Assembly: GCA_025345505.1 (NCBI GenBank)
Contig: JANVCC010000018.1
Location: forward strand, 59,919,848 to 59,983,847
Length of the DNA stretch: 64,000 nucleotides
Origin: Todiramphus chloris collaris
Lineage: Eukaryota > Chordata > Aves > Coraciiformes > Alcedinidae
Direction of reading: 5' to 3'
The notes below the pieces were generated by a model that saw only the letters and a program-made list of their open reading frames with translations, ran no database searches and had not been told where the DNA came from. Of this stretch, positions 50,301-63,191 are shown piece by piece. The translations under genes were made by a program, and so were the position numbers. Within the stretch, counting starts at the first letter, position 1, and each line of letters starts with the position of its first letter.

Positions 50301-53300
50301 TTAGAATATGCCTATGGTAGCAGATGTGTTACAGTAATAATGGTACACAATTCAGCTCCTTTTCTAATGCTGTTCGATATCTTCTGTTTTGGGCACTAAC
50401 CTTGTAAAGAGTTCTGTTGAACGTCCTGGTGTCAAGGTGTGATGTAAGAGTGAATAATTGCCTATCAGGACATCTTTCCAAATATAGTCAGGTTTGAAGA
50501 AGTGACTTATTTTTCTGCACTTGATAGATTTGAAGAGTCAACAGACCTGCTTTCTATTTTTATCTAAATGCCTGTGTATTGATAAAAGACGTAGAATTAT
50601 TTAGAATAGTGGTGTTTTACATATTCTGTGGTCATGCAGCTCTACTTAACCTGTTGCTGTTTCTTTTTCTATGTCTACAAAAATTTAATATCTATGTAGG
50701 GCCTGATCCCAACATAATTATTTCTGTGTCATGCAGTTATAAAATTGACCAGTTGCTGAAAGCCTATCAATAGGGTGTCAAGTAGAGATACTGTGCAAAG
50801 AGCTTATGTGAGCACTTAAAAAGACAGAATAAAAAGAGGTATGGTTAGATTGTACTAATTGCTACTTTTGGCTTCTGTGGTGTATGGGAAATTGTGTATT
50901 TTGACAGACAAGGAAATCTTGGTGTGGTCTACATGCTAAATACATAATGATAAAAAGAAGACTATAGTAGTTAATGAGCTTGCACTACATATTCCTTCAT
51001 GGATGAATGAATGTCTCATGTTTATTAAGAATCTACTGTGCATCAAAATTTTATGCCTAAATGTACTTCTATTTATAACTAATAGCCAGTCAGTGCTGCA
51101 GATATAACCTCATTATGGATCTGCAACTCATGCTGCAAACTTCACCCATTTTACCTATAAGTGTGTGGAGCTAATGAATAGCTGTAATTATCCCATGGGC
51201 AGTGCCTTATTCTTTACTGTTTGGGTTCACCTAACATGACATACATTGAAGAGGAAGAATGCCAGCTGGTTGTAAAAGGCTTGGAGCGTGGCTTGTCTAA
51301 AATCACCAGTTGCAGAAATCCACCTGGCAAGCCCTAAGAGCTGGAGTTGACCTACTAGATGTCCTCCTCCAATTTCCAGCAGTATCAAAGGACAATCTTG
51401 AGGCTTTTAGTGAATACGGGATACAGTACCGAATGATGTCGACTTCGAAAAAACTGAAATTTTCATCTGAGTGCCTCACAATGCTCAAAAATTATACTTG
51501 CTGCTAGCATAGTTTCAGAAAAAGATAAGAGAAAATATCAACATTCACTATCCACTCTAATCAAGAGTGTTTTTTTTTTTTTAAACCATCTGAAATAAGC
51601 GCACCATAAAACTCAGGAAAACAAAAAACACAGAGAGGAAGGAAAGAAACCGAACACAGCTGATGGATCCCACTGGGAATCTCCCCTTTATTACTCTATA
51701 GAAATGGACATTTTCCTTTTTGGAGTTTGACACTTTATTGCTGTTACTAGTAGTGAGTATCCTTCCAGCAGACTTTCTTTGTCTTCTTCCAGTTGAGCCA
51801 TTCCCTGGATAGCAAGAGGAAGACCATACAGTAAAGTTTTTTTTTCTTCATGAGGAGTATTTTAAGCTATTGTTCAAGTGAAGAGACTGTGAGTTTTGAC
51901 TGTGCATGTTTTGCATGGTTTCCTTTCTACATCTCTGCAGTGCTAGTTACCTGGCCCCTTGGACTGGAAGGATTTAGCTAGAGCCATCACTGCTTAAGCA
52001 TACTAATTCTAAAATTCTTTCTAGGCAAGACTGTCTTGTAACTCTTAGTTGAAATGAAAAACATAACAAGGTTGTTTATTTTACTGAAATTCTATAGCAG
52101 TTTTGAATTGCTGTAACTTTTTCTCACCTGCTCTGTAGTAGCAATGGCGCGTGTTAATTCCCCTGAAGAGAAGGATTGCAGTGGATAGATCAGAAACAAT
52201 GTCTGAAGTACAGAAGAATGACACTAGCATTGACAGTTTTATATAGAGTATTTTTCTCAACATACAGGATCTGTGTAAAGTGTTGTCTATACCCCTATTT
52301 GCGTATGACAAGTATTCCATACACTGGATTGTTGAGACAGGGTTGTTTCTTCGTGAATATTTTGAGACATAGAACATGTTTAAGTTTCACAGGTGAAAAG
52401 TGAAACTTTTTCTCTATTTTTTTTTAACGTATACCATCTGCAATACTCAGCTGAGTTCTTTTGAAAGACTTACATTTTCACTGAGGAAATTATCAATGGA
52501 GAGTATACTTAGGAATGTACAGGTTATGGGTGATTTTCTTGAAATTTTTAATAATGGAAGGGAGCAAAAGATGAAAAATAGCATCCGGGGGGTGGGGAAA
52601 GGAACCAAATGGGTAAATGATGACTGAGTGTACTTTGATCAAGTATATACAATAATGTAGAAATGTGAAATGCAGCATGGCTGCCTTCTGGGGTGAATAA
52701 TACAGACATGGCTTCTTGGCTGTTGGTTTCACTAAGCCACCGTGTTTATCTTTCATGTTTTATACTTTTCAGTGCTGCTGCTGTAACAAAACATCAAAGT
52801 GCCATGACTGAGTACTACTCGAAAAATGGAATAAATATTGTCTAGGAGAGGCTCTTGGAGCATCCCCTGATGTTTGGAGCTAACCTGGTCTATTCCAAGT
52901 ATTCTGTCATCCTTGACTACCGGTTGCTGAGAATGGTAGAATAAGTCCTTGCTATTCTGCTGCTGCTTACAAGTAGCTTTTGAGCTTTATACTAACAAAA
53001 TTTTATCTCAGACAATCAGACCATTATAAAAGTCATGAAGATTGTTAGGGCCACAGACAGATTATGCGGGGAATATCTCCAGCTGCTTTATTTTAATTAT
53101 TTGGGGTTTTTTCTATCCTTCCTTGTAATTTTTTAGATTCTTCTCTCTCATGGGAGTATAAATAGTTTCCCTTGAAATTTAGGTTTAGAAAATGGTCTTT
53201 AGCAGATGCCATAGCACAGAGAAGGCAGCAGAGGTTTCTGTGTAAATCTGTGTGTAAGAACAAGATTTTTTTTTATGATGGTGATGAAGAGCTCTGCAGA

Positions 53301-53650
53301 ACTCTTGCCTCTGTTATGCTAGAGATGAGACCTTTGCATTTGGCTATGCAAAGAGGTTACTGTTATGTGAAGACCACAAACACATTTCTGCCATTGTCTT
53401 CCATTTTTTGGTCTACAGCAAGCTCAGTCCAGATGGAGAAAAATACTAAAGTGCCTTCTTCTCTATAATGTTAGTTTTGTCACCTGGTAAGTTGGTATGT
53501 GCTACTTTTATGCTTTTGCAGAAGAAAACATGTCCATTTAAATGAGAGAAACCAAACGAGTGAATTACGGAAGGGCAGACTAAGGTATGCTTGTGAGTTT
53601 GACATCCATGAGTGCCACTGGAATTGGCTTTGTTCCCAGGGATTCCCTGG

Positions 53651-53763
53651 GAATCACAGAATCATAGAATTGTCAGGATTGGAAGGGACCTTAAAGATCA
53701 TCTAGTTCCAATCCTTCTGCCATGGGCGGGGACACTTCCCACTAGATCAGGTTGCTCTTTTTG
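53651..53763 (-). mobile_element. CR1 LINE 3' end (5'-truncated)
   Basis: It starts with AATCACAGAATCATAGAATT, followed by GGATTGGAAGGGACCTTAAA, GATCATCTAGTTCCAATCCT and the CCATGGGCGGGGACACTTCC and ACTAGATCAGGTTGCTC blocks. This is a typical CR1 3'UTR read in reverse, inserted in intron 2 antisense to EYA4. Confidence 0.95.
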
Positions 53764-54840
53764 ACACCATATCATGCATACTCTGAGATTATAATGCCCT
53801 CTAAGTCATAAACTTAATGATGTCAGTTTAAAGGAGAGAAATGGAGGAAAGATTCATCTTAGAAATAAAGAGAAAATGTATCTGCCTTGCAAGGCAAGAA
53901 AATGATGGAATAAATCACTCATTTCTGGAGCTGACAAGACTGTATTAATAAAAAGTGAATACTAAAAGTGGAATAAAGGTATTGTACAGTGAGTATTTGG
54001 CACTGTTTTCCACTGAAAGGATACATAACTGGGTAGATGCCATGTGGGCTTGCAACCGTTCTTCAGCTTTTTTGTGCTTGTAATTCTCTTAGTTGCTTGA
54101 AGAAAGCTACTAATTACACATTATTTTTAATGGCCTACTCTACCCGTTACCCACACAAGTGATGTGTAACAAAGGAGACATGCCTTTTTGCTGCAGAGAA
54201 GTGTAAATCACCGTGGCACAACTAGCATTAAAGGGTTCTGTTGCAGGTGATATGATGAGAGAGCATGGGGAATACTGTGTCTACTCTGGTTAACCATCTT
54301 TCTATCCCCATCTGCCTTAAGATAATAGAATGAAGTCATACACTTAGAAGAAAATCTTGATTTTCATTAGTAATGCATGTAGGCTAGTGGGGAATGTTGT
54401 GGTTTTACTTTATTTATTTAATTATTTAATTCCGTACAAGCTCACTTTGCTTGACATTTATTTGAGGTAATCTTTTGGGAGAAGGCAAAAATTTTTCCAG
54501 AATCTAGTTTACGATGAATAGCAGTCTAAGGTTCATTAGTAGTCTCATTGTATGCCTGTATATCCTGGATCCTGTCTCCAGTCAGTGAGTTCTGAAAAAC
54601 TTCCAACATCTGTCTTAGTACCAGGAGATTTATAGTATAATTTCAGTAGATCTGCCCTCAGATACAATCAGGTCCTTGAATTTTGGCAACATTTATATAC
54701 TCTAATGACTTACATTTTATTCAAATGTACAAGTCCCCTCTCTTTATAATTATGGATAAATGCCTGAGTCATTGTATGTATTGAATATGAGCAAAGCAAA
54801 CATTTATAGTTATCAGGAAATGCGTATTAAGTGGGAAGCA

Positions 54841-55020
54841 TAACTGTTATTATGCCAGCAGAGGTCGTCTTGTTGATCATTATGTATGCAATTGGTTATA
54901 TATTATGAACTGTTTTGCACTGCTTAATATGATATTGTACATTTTAAATCAAACTGCTAGAATTTAAGGCTCTTCTACTTATTATGCAATATATACAATT
55001 GGAAATGATTATGTGGTTTT
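54841..55020. promoter_or_regulatory. Candidate intronic regulatory element with weak CTCF-like motif
   Basis: CCAGCAGAGGTCGT at 54855-54868 resembles a CTCF core with two mismatches. It is followed by about 150 bp of non-repetitive AT-rich sequence with TAAT, ATGCAAT and CAATTGG-type cores. This is an appearance-based call only. Confidence 0.25.
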
Positions 55021-57496
55021 AGAAAGAAATACTATGTACAGTTTTCTACAATCAGTTAAAGACCTCTTTCATTCATATGACACTAGACTCTTCTGAGTAG
55101 TTGTAGCCATCTTTATTAAAACATTATTACTGTATCTACTGAAAACAGACTAAGTGCCAAAGACCAGTATTACTTCTTTGCTTAAGAGTTATTGCTTCCC
55201 TGGGACTACAGTAATTTGCAAACTCTCTTTTAAGGAAAGAAATAATAGCTTAAAATTAGGACCACCACAGTTTTACAGCAGATCTTGCCCTTTCTTGGAG
55301 TGATCTGCTCCATTTACATGTAACATAATATTGTTTGCTTGTATGCAAGGAAAGAGCTGTTTTGACGATTAAAACCTCCCTGAATCATATGAAGAAACAC
55401 ACTTTTCACACTTGCTGTCAGGATAAATAGTTTTGGTTTATTTTGTTTTTTGTTTGTTTTTTTTTTTTGTGAATCAGTTTAAACATCTATTACATCTCCA
55501 GCAAAACTCCCACTATTTAAATACTGAGATATGTTAATATTTTGAATATTAAATTTTGGTAAGCCAGTAAACTTCTGCTAATTCAACAGAAAATTCTTGT
55601 CTCCCAAAACAGTAGTAAACAAAGAAATAAAATACATGATCACCAAAGCAAACCCTACACATTATCCCCTGTAGTCCACTGCAGTGGGATTAATAGGTGT
55701 GTGTGCTTTATATACCAGTGTTTTGTAGTTTATCCTGGAAATGTTTCTCATTTGAGCAAATTCAGTCTAAGAATGAGGGAAAATTTGGTAAATTTTTAAA
55801 GATTTGATCAAGCTTCTTTGAGTTGTAATGGTGTGTGTGTGCGCGCCAGTATGTATCTGTAAATTCCTGATATGTATGTATATTGTCTATTAAGAGAAAC
55901 TGATACAAAGTATGAGTTAGAGAAGAAAATATCCTACCCAGCTAATTCTGTAGTGTATTTGTAATTATTATGGCTATAGGAGGTGATGGGTTTTGAAGGC
56001 TGAGGAAAGAAACAGCTCCTGATAAGAGGAGGAGAGGAACACCTGCATCCTTATTTGGCATACTAAAAGCACCCAGTAAAGAAAGTGCTGCGTGATTGCA
56101 TGAGTTTGTAATGGGATACATGATGCCTTAAGAGATCCTTCAATGATTGTTGCATGATGAAAACTAAAGCCGTTGGAAACTGTAAGTCAGACTATGGTAG
56201 TAATGCATTAATTGGTATGCAGAATTTGCAGCCCTCTGCTATTTCTGTCCTACTTATTTGTCATGTTGCTGTGACTTGAAAAGAGCCTGGCTTCCCTCCC
56301 TGAAATACCTCTGCAGCCCTCTTAGTATTCTCAGGTTATATACACCTTTCCACTACTTAGGGTTGGGTCGACCAGCAGGTTCTTGATTTATGAATGGTGC
56401 CTAGTTGAAAGCTACTTGGATGGTTTAATTGCATGATGTTATGTTTTATTAAGTGCAAGTAGAAAATAATATCTTATTAGCCTGGCTACTTCAGCTTTCA
56501 AGATTATTCCACAGAACTACATTTAATAACTCTATAACTGAATTATACGAAACCACCTGCATTTTGACAGATTGTCTAATTGCAAAATACGTGAGTAAAG
56601 TTGGGAGAGTTTACCTTCTGGTTTGTTAAATCCAAAGTTTAGAGTGGCTGATGCTTACTAAAGTTTCTGCTGATTTCCAGTGTTAATAAAAATCGCCATG
56701 AAATGAAACTGCAGCTTTTACTTTCATTTTCTTATATTAAAATTAGTTATCTTGCAGTGAGGGAGTTTCCAAATCTAGCCTTTTATGTCTTTGAACAAAA
56801 CTCTTATGTGCAGCAATTTTTAAACTTTGTGTTTCTCAGTGTAATGTTCTGAATGGTTCTGCTATTACGTACTTTTATTCAGCTTAGTATCATTTTTAAA
56901 TGATAGAAAACCAACATGAACTGGGTGAAAATGGTAACCTTTTTCAGTGAAAGTTATTTGAAACAAAATAAAGGGTCTGGTATTCCCATACACGCATATA
57001 ACTGCCATTCTTAGACTTGGTTTTCTTCAGTGCAGAATGCAGGGTTTTCCTAATTACATGCAGATATAGCAGGATATAAAAACTCAGAATTTTTAAGATT
57101 TGACAGTGGCTCTTAATCCATCTACCAACATGTGCCCTCAGTCAGCTTCCTGCTTTGTTCAAAGCAGCTGCTGGGAAACCTTGCTGGTGTCCACCTTCTT
57201 TTTCAGCTTCAGATTTCTCATTGAGAGCAGCATTGAATGACAGAAAAAATACAAAATTTTTGCTCTGCAGTGCTGCTAGTGAAAAGGAATGACCTTCTTG
57301 AAGTCATCTTTCTTGTGCACGATTAACAGGTACAGAGTTCTTTCCTTCCTTGCTCTCTGTTTTTGCTGACTCTAACTAGGTATGTATCAGTAGCTCCAAA
57401 CCACTGTAATAAGCAGCTCTTTGGCCACCTGCCATTTATCCCCATTATATCAATATGCCTGAAGCTGCTCATCTGATGGAAAATAAAATAATGGGG

Positions 57497-57512
57497 AAAA
57501 AAAAAAAAAAAA
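57497..57512. repeat. A16 homopolymer
   Basis: An A run after ATGGGG, in intron 2. Confidence 0.95.
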
Positions 57513-57765
57513 GGTACTTTGACCCTTTCGCAGCATTATTTTGCAGTGGATTAGGCATATGAAATACTGGATTGGTCCTGGGATACTCAGGTCACCTTTT
57601 GGCCATGCTGCATTTTACAGATGAGTATGCTTAGCTCTGCTGTTTTAAGCAGTGCATCCTATCTTAAAAATGCAGAAGTACATAAGTGAAAGCTTATGCT
57701 ATAAGTTCTCAGTTATTTTTGCTCATGCACTTTGTCTGTTATACCCATTTCCTATGGTACCATCG

Positions 57766-57848
57766 ACCTGATTCAGAAAAACATATAAGCATGTGCTTAA
57801 TTAAGTGCTTTCCTGAATAGGTATGCTTTTCTGAATTGGGGCCCATAA
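57766..57848. repeat. Ancient amniote interspersed repeat relic
   Basis: ACCTGATTCAGAAAAACATA, then AAGCATGTGCTTAATTAAGT, GCTTTCCTGAATAGG and CTGAATTGGGGCCCATAAG. The end matches the recurrent GCTTTGCTGAATCGGGGCC terminus of the repeat also seen near 46.1 kb. The two copies probably belong to one old family. Confidence 0.6.
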
Positions 57849-60800
57849 GAGTAACTGGTACGTGGGCTGTAATCTCCCACCTGGGACATTCTAGGGGTGG
57901 ATATTAGAAGACAAACTAATTTGGTTTTTTTTCTGGTTTTCCTGCTTTCTGGAAGTCTCCTGCTGCTCTAGATGATTTCAGTTTCTGATAAGGTGCATTC
58001 ATCTATGAGATGAATCAGGCTTTATATTTATGGTATTCATCACTTAAATCCATTTGTTTTGAATAAATACAGGTTGTAGTTGATAGAATGTATATTTGCA
58101 TTTCATGTTAGAAAGCCAGGTGCTATGACAGCTGTTAAAGAAATTAATGAAAGCCTTCCTCTTAATCTGGAAATCACTTTTGTACCCTTTGGTTTTAGTG
58201 GAGTTTAGTTTTGATTTTTCCAACAAAATTAATTCAGTTATTTTGAAGATCATGTGATCAACTGCCCAAAGTGTGTTCTTTGGCACAGACCCAGATTCCT
58301 GTTCTCTTTTGGAAGTGTTACAGCTGCAATAAATTTGATTTCACCCTTGATAATTTCTATAGTGTGTAGTAATAACGTATTGCTGATTTAGTGTTGTTGC
58401 CTTTCTACTAAGGAAAAAAAAAGAGGTCACAAATCACAAAATCGCAGATTTTATTATATTTATCACACCTAAGTAGTTGTATAAACACAAAATTCAAATA
58501 CACTTCAAGATTTGTTTGGTGTCTAGTTTTGGTAGGTTATTCAAATAACATAAACTCTGCAGTTTGCATGTTATTTGTCACTTTTGAGAGTTCTGGTAGG
58601 TTGCACTGTTTCCTTTGGGCTCTCTGTTGAGTATTTAATAGAAAAAATGCACAGGAATCAAGAAGCTTCATCTTTGTATTCATGAAACAAACTATTCCTT
58701 ATACTTGGCAATGTAAAAAAACATTACAAAATACATATAGATATGAAAAATCTATTTTTGGATGAGTGGAAAAAAGTTGGCTTTTTATTTTGGGAAAATA
58801 ATTTAACTTTTTTTTTTTTGTTAAGCTGTTCTGTGGTATTCTGTGGTTATGCTTATTTCATAGTCATTTCTTCTCTGTGAAGGCTGATAGTACTTGCTGA
58901 TTGAACATTACCATCTCTGTACTTAGTTTTGTTAAAGAACATTTTTGGCAGCTATGATGGAGTATATCCTTCCCTCAGTTAGCAGCTGTTAATGTATGGG
59001 TTTGGACACTGCTTTCCAGCCCTGTCAAAAAGAGGTTGTTCAAAGGGTTGACACAATCACCGATCCACCTGCCATGCCCACATACCACCCCTACGTGGTC
59101 CCTGACCCTTTCTTTGCATATTTGAATTTATCCCTTGCTAGACACCACCATTTGTTACTGATGTACCTGGTACTACAGAAGGGGCTTTTCATGATATTTC
59201 CTTCTGCTGCCTGTTTTACAGTTTTTCATGAGGAGGTAATTGTAAAAGAGATGGAGATTCCCTACACAAGCTTTAGGGCATGTGATTCTGTGATGACAGT
59301 GAAGCAGTAGCTTTGGTTTTGTAACTTACATCCTGAGATGCAAAAATTACTGAATATGAAGATGATCTTGAGACATTGTGAATGAAAAGAACCAGGAAAA
59401 AATAATGATTTCCTGTTGGGAATAAATTTATAATGAGATGGCAACTCTGCTGCTACTATTTTTTCCCCATTTTTTTATTTCCCTCTTCTGTAAGTAGAAA
59501 AATGAGGCAAAAGGCATAAAACAAAACTCTCAAGGGCATCTTTCCTCAGCTGCCCATTCAACCCTACAGGTTCTGCGACACCAGAACTTTCCTTTGCTTC
59601 GTTATCTGCAAAGGAAGATCCTTCTTTTCTTTGTTGGTCAGAGAACATTTTGAATAATTTAATAAGCACAAGTGATTAAGGCATTAAGAATTAAAGTAGC
59701 TTTAGAATCAGACTGTGGTAATGGAGAAGTATTGCCTAAGTTACCAGATGAGGAAAAAAAAATGAGAAAAAGGGCTACCTATTCACCTAACTCCTGTAAA
59801 ATTGTCAAGGGTTTGTTGGAAAGAACCTGACTGAAAAACACAGTTTTGGGAAAAAAAACTTCCCAAAGAACTGTAGTCATTCTTGGATTAAATTTTCAGG
59901 CTTGCTCTTCTATAAGTTCACCCTTACAAAGTGGCACACATTTTTGGCAGCATATATTTTATTAAAAGATTCTGAAAAAAAAAAATTCTTCTTTATTTTT
60001 TTAGTTTTTGGATTATCAGTGTCATCCTAATGTAGTTCCAACTCCTCAATAATGACTAAGTTATTAGGTCCTTCATGGAATATTGCTAAATAAATAACAG
60101 AAAGACTGTTCATGAAAATTATTCAATAGATGCAAGAAAAATATATATGTTGAGGGATATATGCTTACCTCAAAATGTAAATGTATTATTGTTTCACTTT
60201 GTATCCAGTGGGTTCTGTGCTATGTTTTGCCTTTAAGATGAAACACCAAAACTAGTAGATATCTATTAACTTCTTCGCCTGCTGGTAAATTGAGGTAATT
60301 TGTATGTTTCTATGAGGATATAGTTTGCCCTAAAAGAATTTCACTTGTTTGCTGAATAGATAAATGTCAGGAAAATGTTTCAAAGCTAGATCAGTAAGAA
60401 GCCAGTCTATTTTTTAGTGGTATTCCCATAACTATATATAGTACAAAATACAATTTCTTCCAGAAAGAAAATCAAAAGCAGTTTTAATCCATGTCCTTAG
60501 TAGATGGAAAGCTCCTAACATAGGTGAAATAAGCTGTTATTTTTAAAATAGGCAGAGGTTTGAGAGCAGAATTACAGAAGCAAATATTTCCCCTTCCTGC
60601 TCCAGCGTTTTTGCTCATCCCCTTCCACCTCTGTCCTTTTGAGTTCATGGGTCTGGCAGTAAAGTGGTGGAAAACAGATGTATATCTCATTTTTGTAACA
60701 GCATTGTTGGATGTCACCAATGAGCTTGACTTTCTTGCCTCAAAGGCACTAAGGGCAGGGAACTGAGTAACAAAGCACATTTTCTTAGGTAAAGCTTCCT

Positions 60801-62999
60801 GAACTACCAAAAGTATCAACTACTGTTGTCCTCTTCTGACTGGTCCAAGAAACCACTCAGGTGTGTCATCTAAGGTGTGTCATTTAACCACAGATGTGTC
60901 ATTTCTCTTCCTTTGGAGTTTTCTATTATTAGTGTAATAATATAGTTTCTGTGCAAGAGACAGCAGTTAGTTGCAAACGTATTTTTGAAGCCAAGGTGGC
61001 TGTGGTCTGTCTAGATCTTCTTCTCACTGTGTCTTTGCATTCTTTTTTCATATGTTCAGTTACACTCATTTCTTGGTGGAGAAAAGTCTTTTCCATCAGA
61101 AAAACACAGGAGGAGATGTGTGTGGGACAAAGCAAATTCAGACCTTCTCTACCTTATTAGTGACCAGAGCATAATTTCCGATACACAGTTACACTAATGA
61201 TGCACAACCGTTTTTATGCAGAATAATGGTAGAATTGAGTAAATTAGTAATTTGCTGCTCTCTTAAACCACCAGTACATAGTTCTAGAGATATACGCAGG
61301 CTCAAATGAATGGGATTAATGCATTTTCCTGTACCACAGTTAAGTGCGGGTGTAAGCATCACTGTGTTTAAAACTCCACGATAATGCCTCAAAATGTCTT
61401 CTCAATTTAGTGTAAGGTGATGGTGTTTAATCACCAGAGGGAACACAAAGTCTTCAAGAAAATAGGAAGACGTAGTGCTGATCACCTATCTATATAACAT
61501 TTCAATTTCTTTTTCCACCCATGCCTGAGAAAATCCAGAGGGTGTATAGTCTGGTGAGTACAAAAGAACTTTCCTAAAAGCCTTCTTCAAGAAAAAGAAG
61601 AAAGAATAGCATTTAATCTGCTGACTAGTATATTATGTTAAAGGCAACCGTAAATTGTAGGATGTAGAAAATCATTTATCTGTGCATTATATATATCATT
61701 ACTTTCAGCTGCTCCGTAATAGATTACTTTTTTCACTCTGGGTTTGCTGTCAACCTAGAATGTCAGTTTTGTTTTGCCTTTATTTCCCCCTTGGAATTAT
61801 ATCTTGTCCAGAAAGGTTACCTCGTGGAAGAATTTGGCATGCTTGCACCATGCAGTGGTGCGAAGTGGGAACACACAGTGGTTTCTATGCTAGTTAACAG
61901 ACTGGAAGCATGATGCTGAGCCCAGCCTGGCAAGATGTGTGGAAAGGTAGATAGAGTGAGAAACTGAAGACCACCAAGCAAATATCAGGGGAAATCCCAG
62001 AAAATGATATGTCATTTTTTTTTTTTATAAAACTACAATAAAATTCTCAACAAAAATATTGAAAACAGAACAGTTAACAGCCATATTTCCCTCCTCTCAT
62101 TTTTCAGAGGAATAGAGCCATGGAATTCTGGGAAATAACATCATATCTGTCTTTTTGTCCATGTATGTGTGCGTAGTTTTTTCAGCAGAGAAATTCTAAT
62201 TTTTGTAAGGAGGTACATATTATACTGCTCAAAAGGTGATAACTCAAAAGGTTACAAGGACCGTAACAATGTTGAGGAAGGATTTTTAAGTGCAGAGGCT
62301 TACTTTCTGGAAAGTTTCTATAGCTTCCCCAGAAAATCAAAGAAGGAAGGTAGCTTCTATACTATATTCAAATTTTGAATTACAGCATGGCATTATACAT
62401 TTTTACCTATATAGCCTACAGTCCTTTTAGAAGGATTTAAACAAGTTAGCTCTTTGACTATAATTTTTTAGGAAGCTATTGAAGGAGATATCTTTTCTTC
62501 TTTTCCTCCTGCCCTCTCCCCTGTCTGGTGGAGAGAAGGGATCTGAGGCAGGTAGTACATGAAGGAAAGGAGAACAGTTTCTCACTAAGATATGTATAAC
62601 CAGCACTGCTGCTAAAGCATAGAGCTTTGTGATAACCCATGGTTTATATGCATGGATATACTACTGAATAATCCCATAACTGTATATATGTGTACCCATA
62701 TCTAAATTGTAGCTGTTCTAGACTCATTGCAATTTTTTTTATTTTAATGATGAACTGTGAAATAAATAATGTGAGACCAATGCTTCAGGATAATTAGAAC
62801 ATAGCTCTGGAAAAAGATGATGTTACATCATGCAGTGGAACCATGGGACTGGCAAGAATAAACGGTGACTTTCAGTCTTTCACATTTCAGGTAGTAGTTT
62901 GTTGCTGGAAGCTTAGTCCTATGGTGTTGAAGGACTCATGTATTAATTTTGCAGATGGTAAGAGAGAGTTAGAACAGATCTACAGAACAGAGGTAGTTT

Positions 63000-63030
63000 A
63001 CTACAGTCTGCAGTCTTTAAACTGCTGTAG
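63000..63030. repeat. Short hairpin and TGTAGTCTTTAAA-type direct repeat
   Basis: ACTACA and GCAGT arms pair with ACTGC and TGTAGT, separated by a small bulge. The GCAGTCTTTAAA block recurs as GTAGTCTTTAAA near 63047. It is too short to call an RNA gene. Confidence 0.5.
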
Positions 63031-63179
63031 TCTTTCTGCATTTCTGTAGTCTTTAAAAAGAAATTATATATGAATACTTTAAAAATTCATACAGATATCC
63101 AGTGAATTGGAACATTTTATATATGTATATAAGCAGTTTCCTAAATTGCACAGTAATGTTGTATTTTACCTTTTTTATT

Positions 63180-63191
63180 GGGGGGGGGGGG
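63180..63191 (+). repeat. G12 homopolymer
   Basis: Twelve G followed by AAGGG, in intron 2. Confidence 0.95.

Noticed and set aside
53172..53468. 98-codon plus-strand frame, considered as a missing EYA4 exon
   Set aside because: The residues do not resemble the Ser/Gln-rich EYA4 N-terminal region; treated as chance.
58996..59310. 104-codon plus-strand open frame in intron 2
   Set aside because: No recognisable domain, no flanking splice signals of note, and length within chance expectation for 24 kb of scanned sequence.
61425..61446. TCACCAGAGGGAAC as a further CTCF site
   Set aside because: Too many departures from the core consensus to list as a feature.
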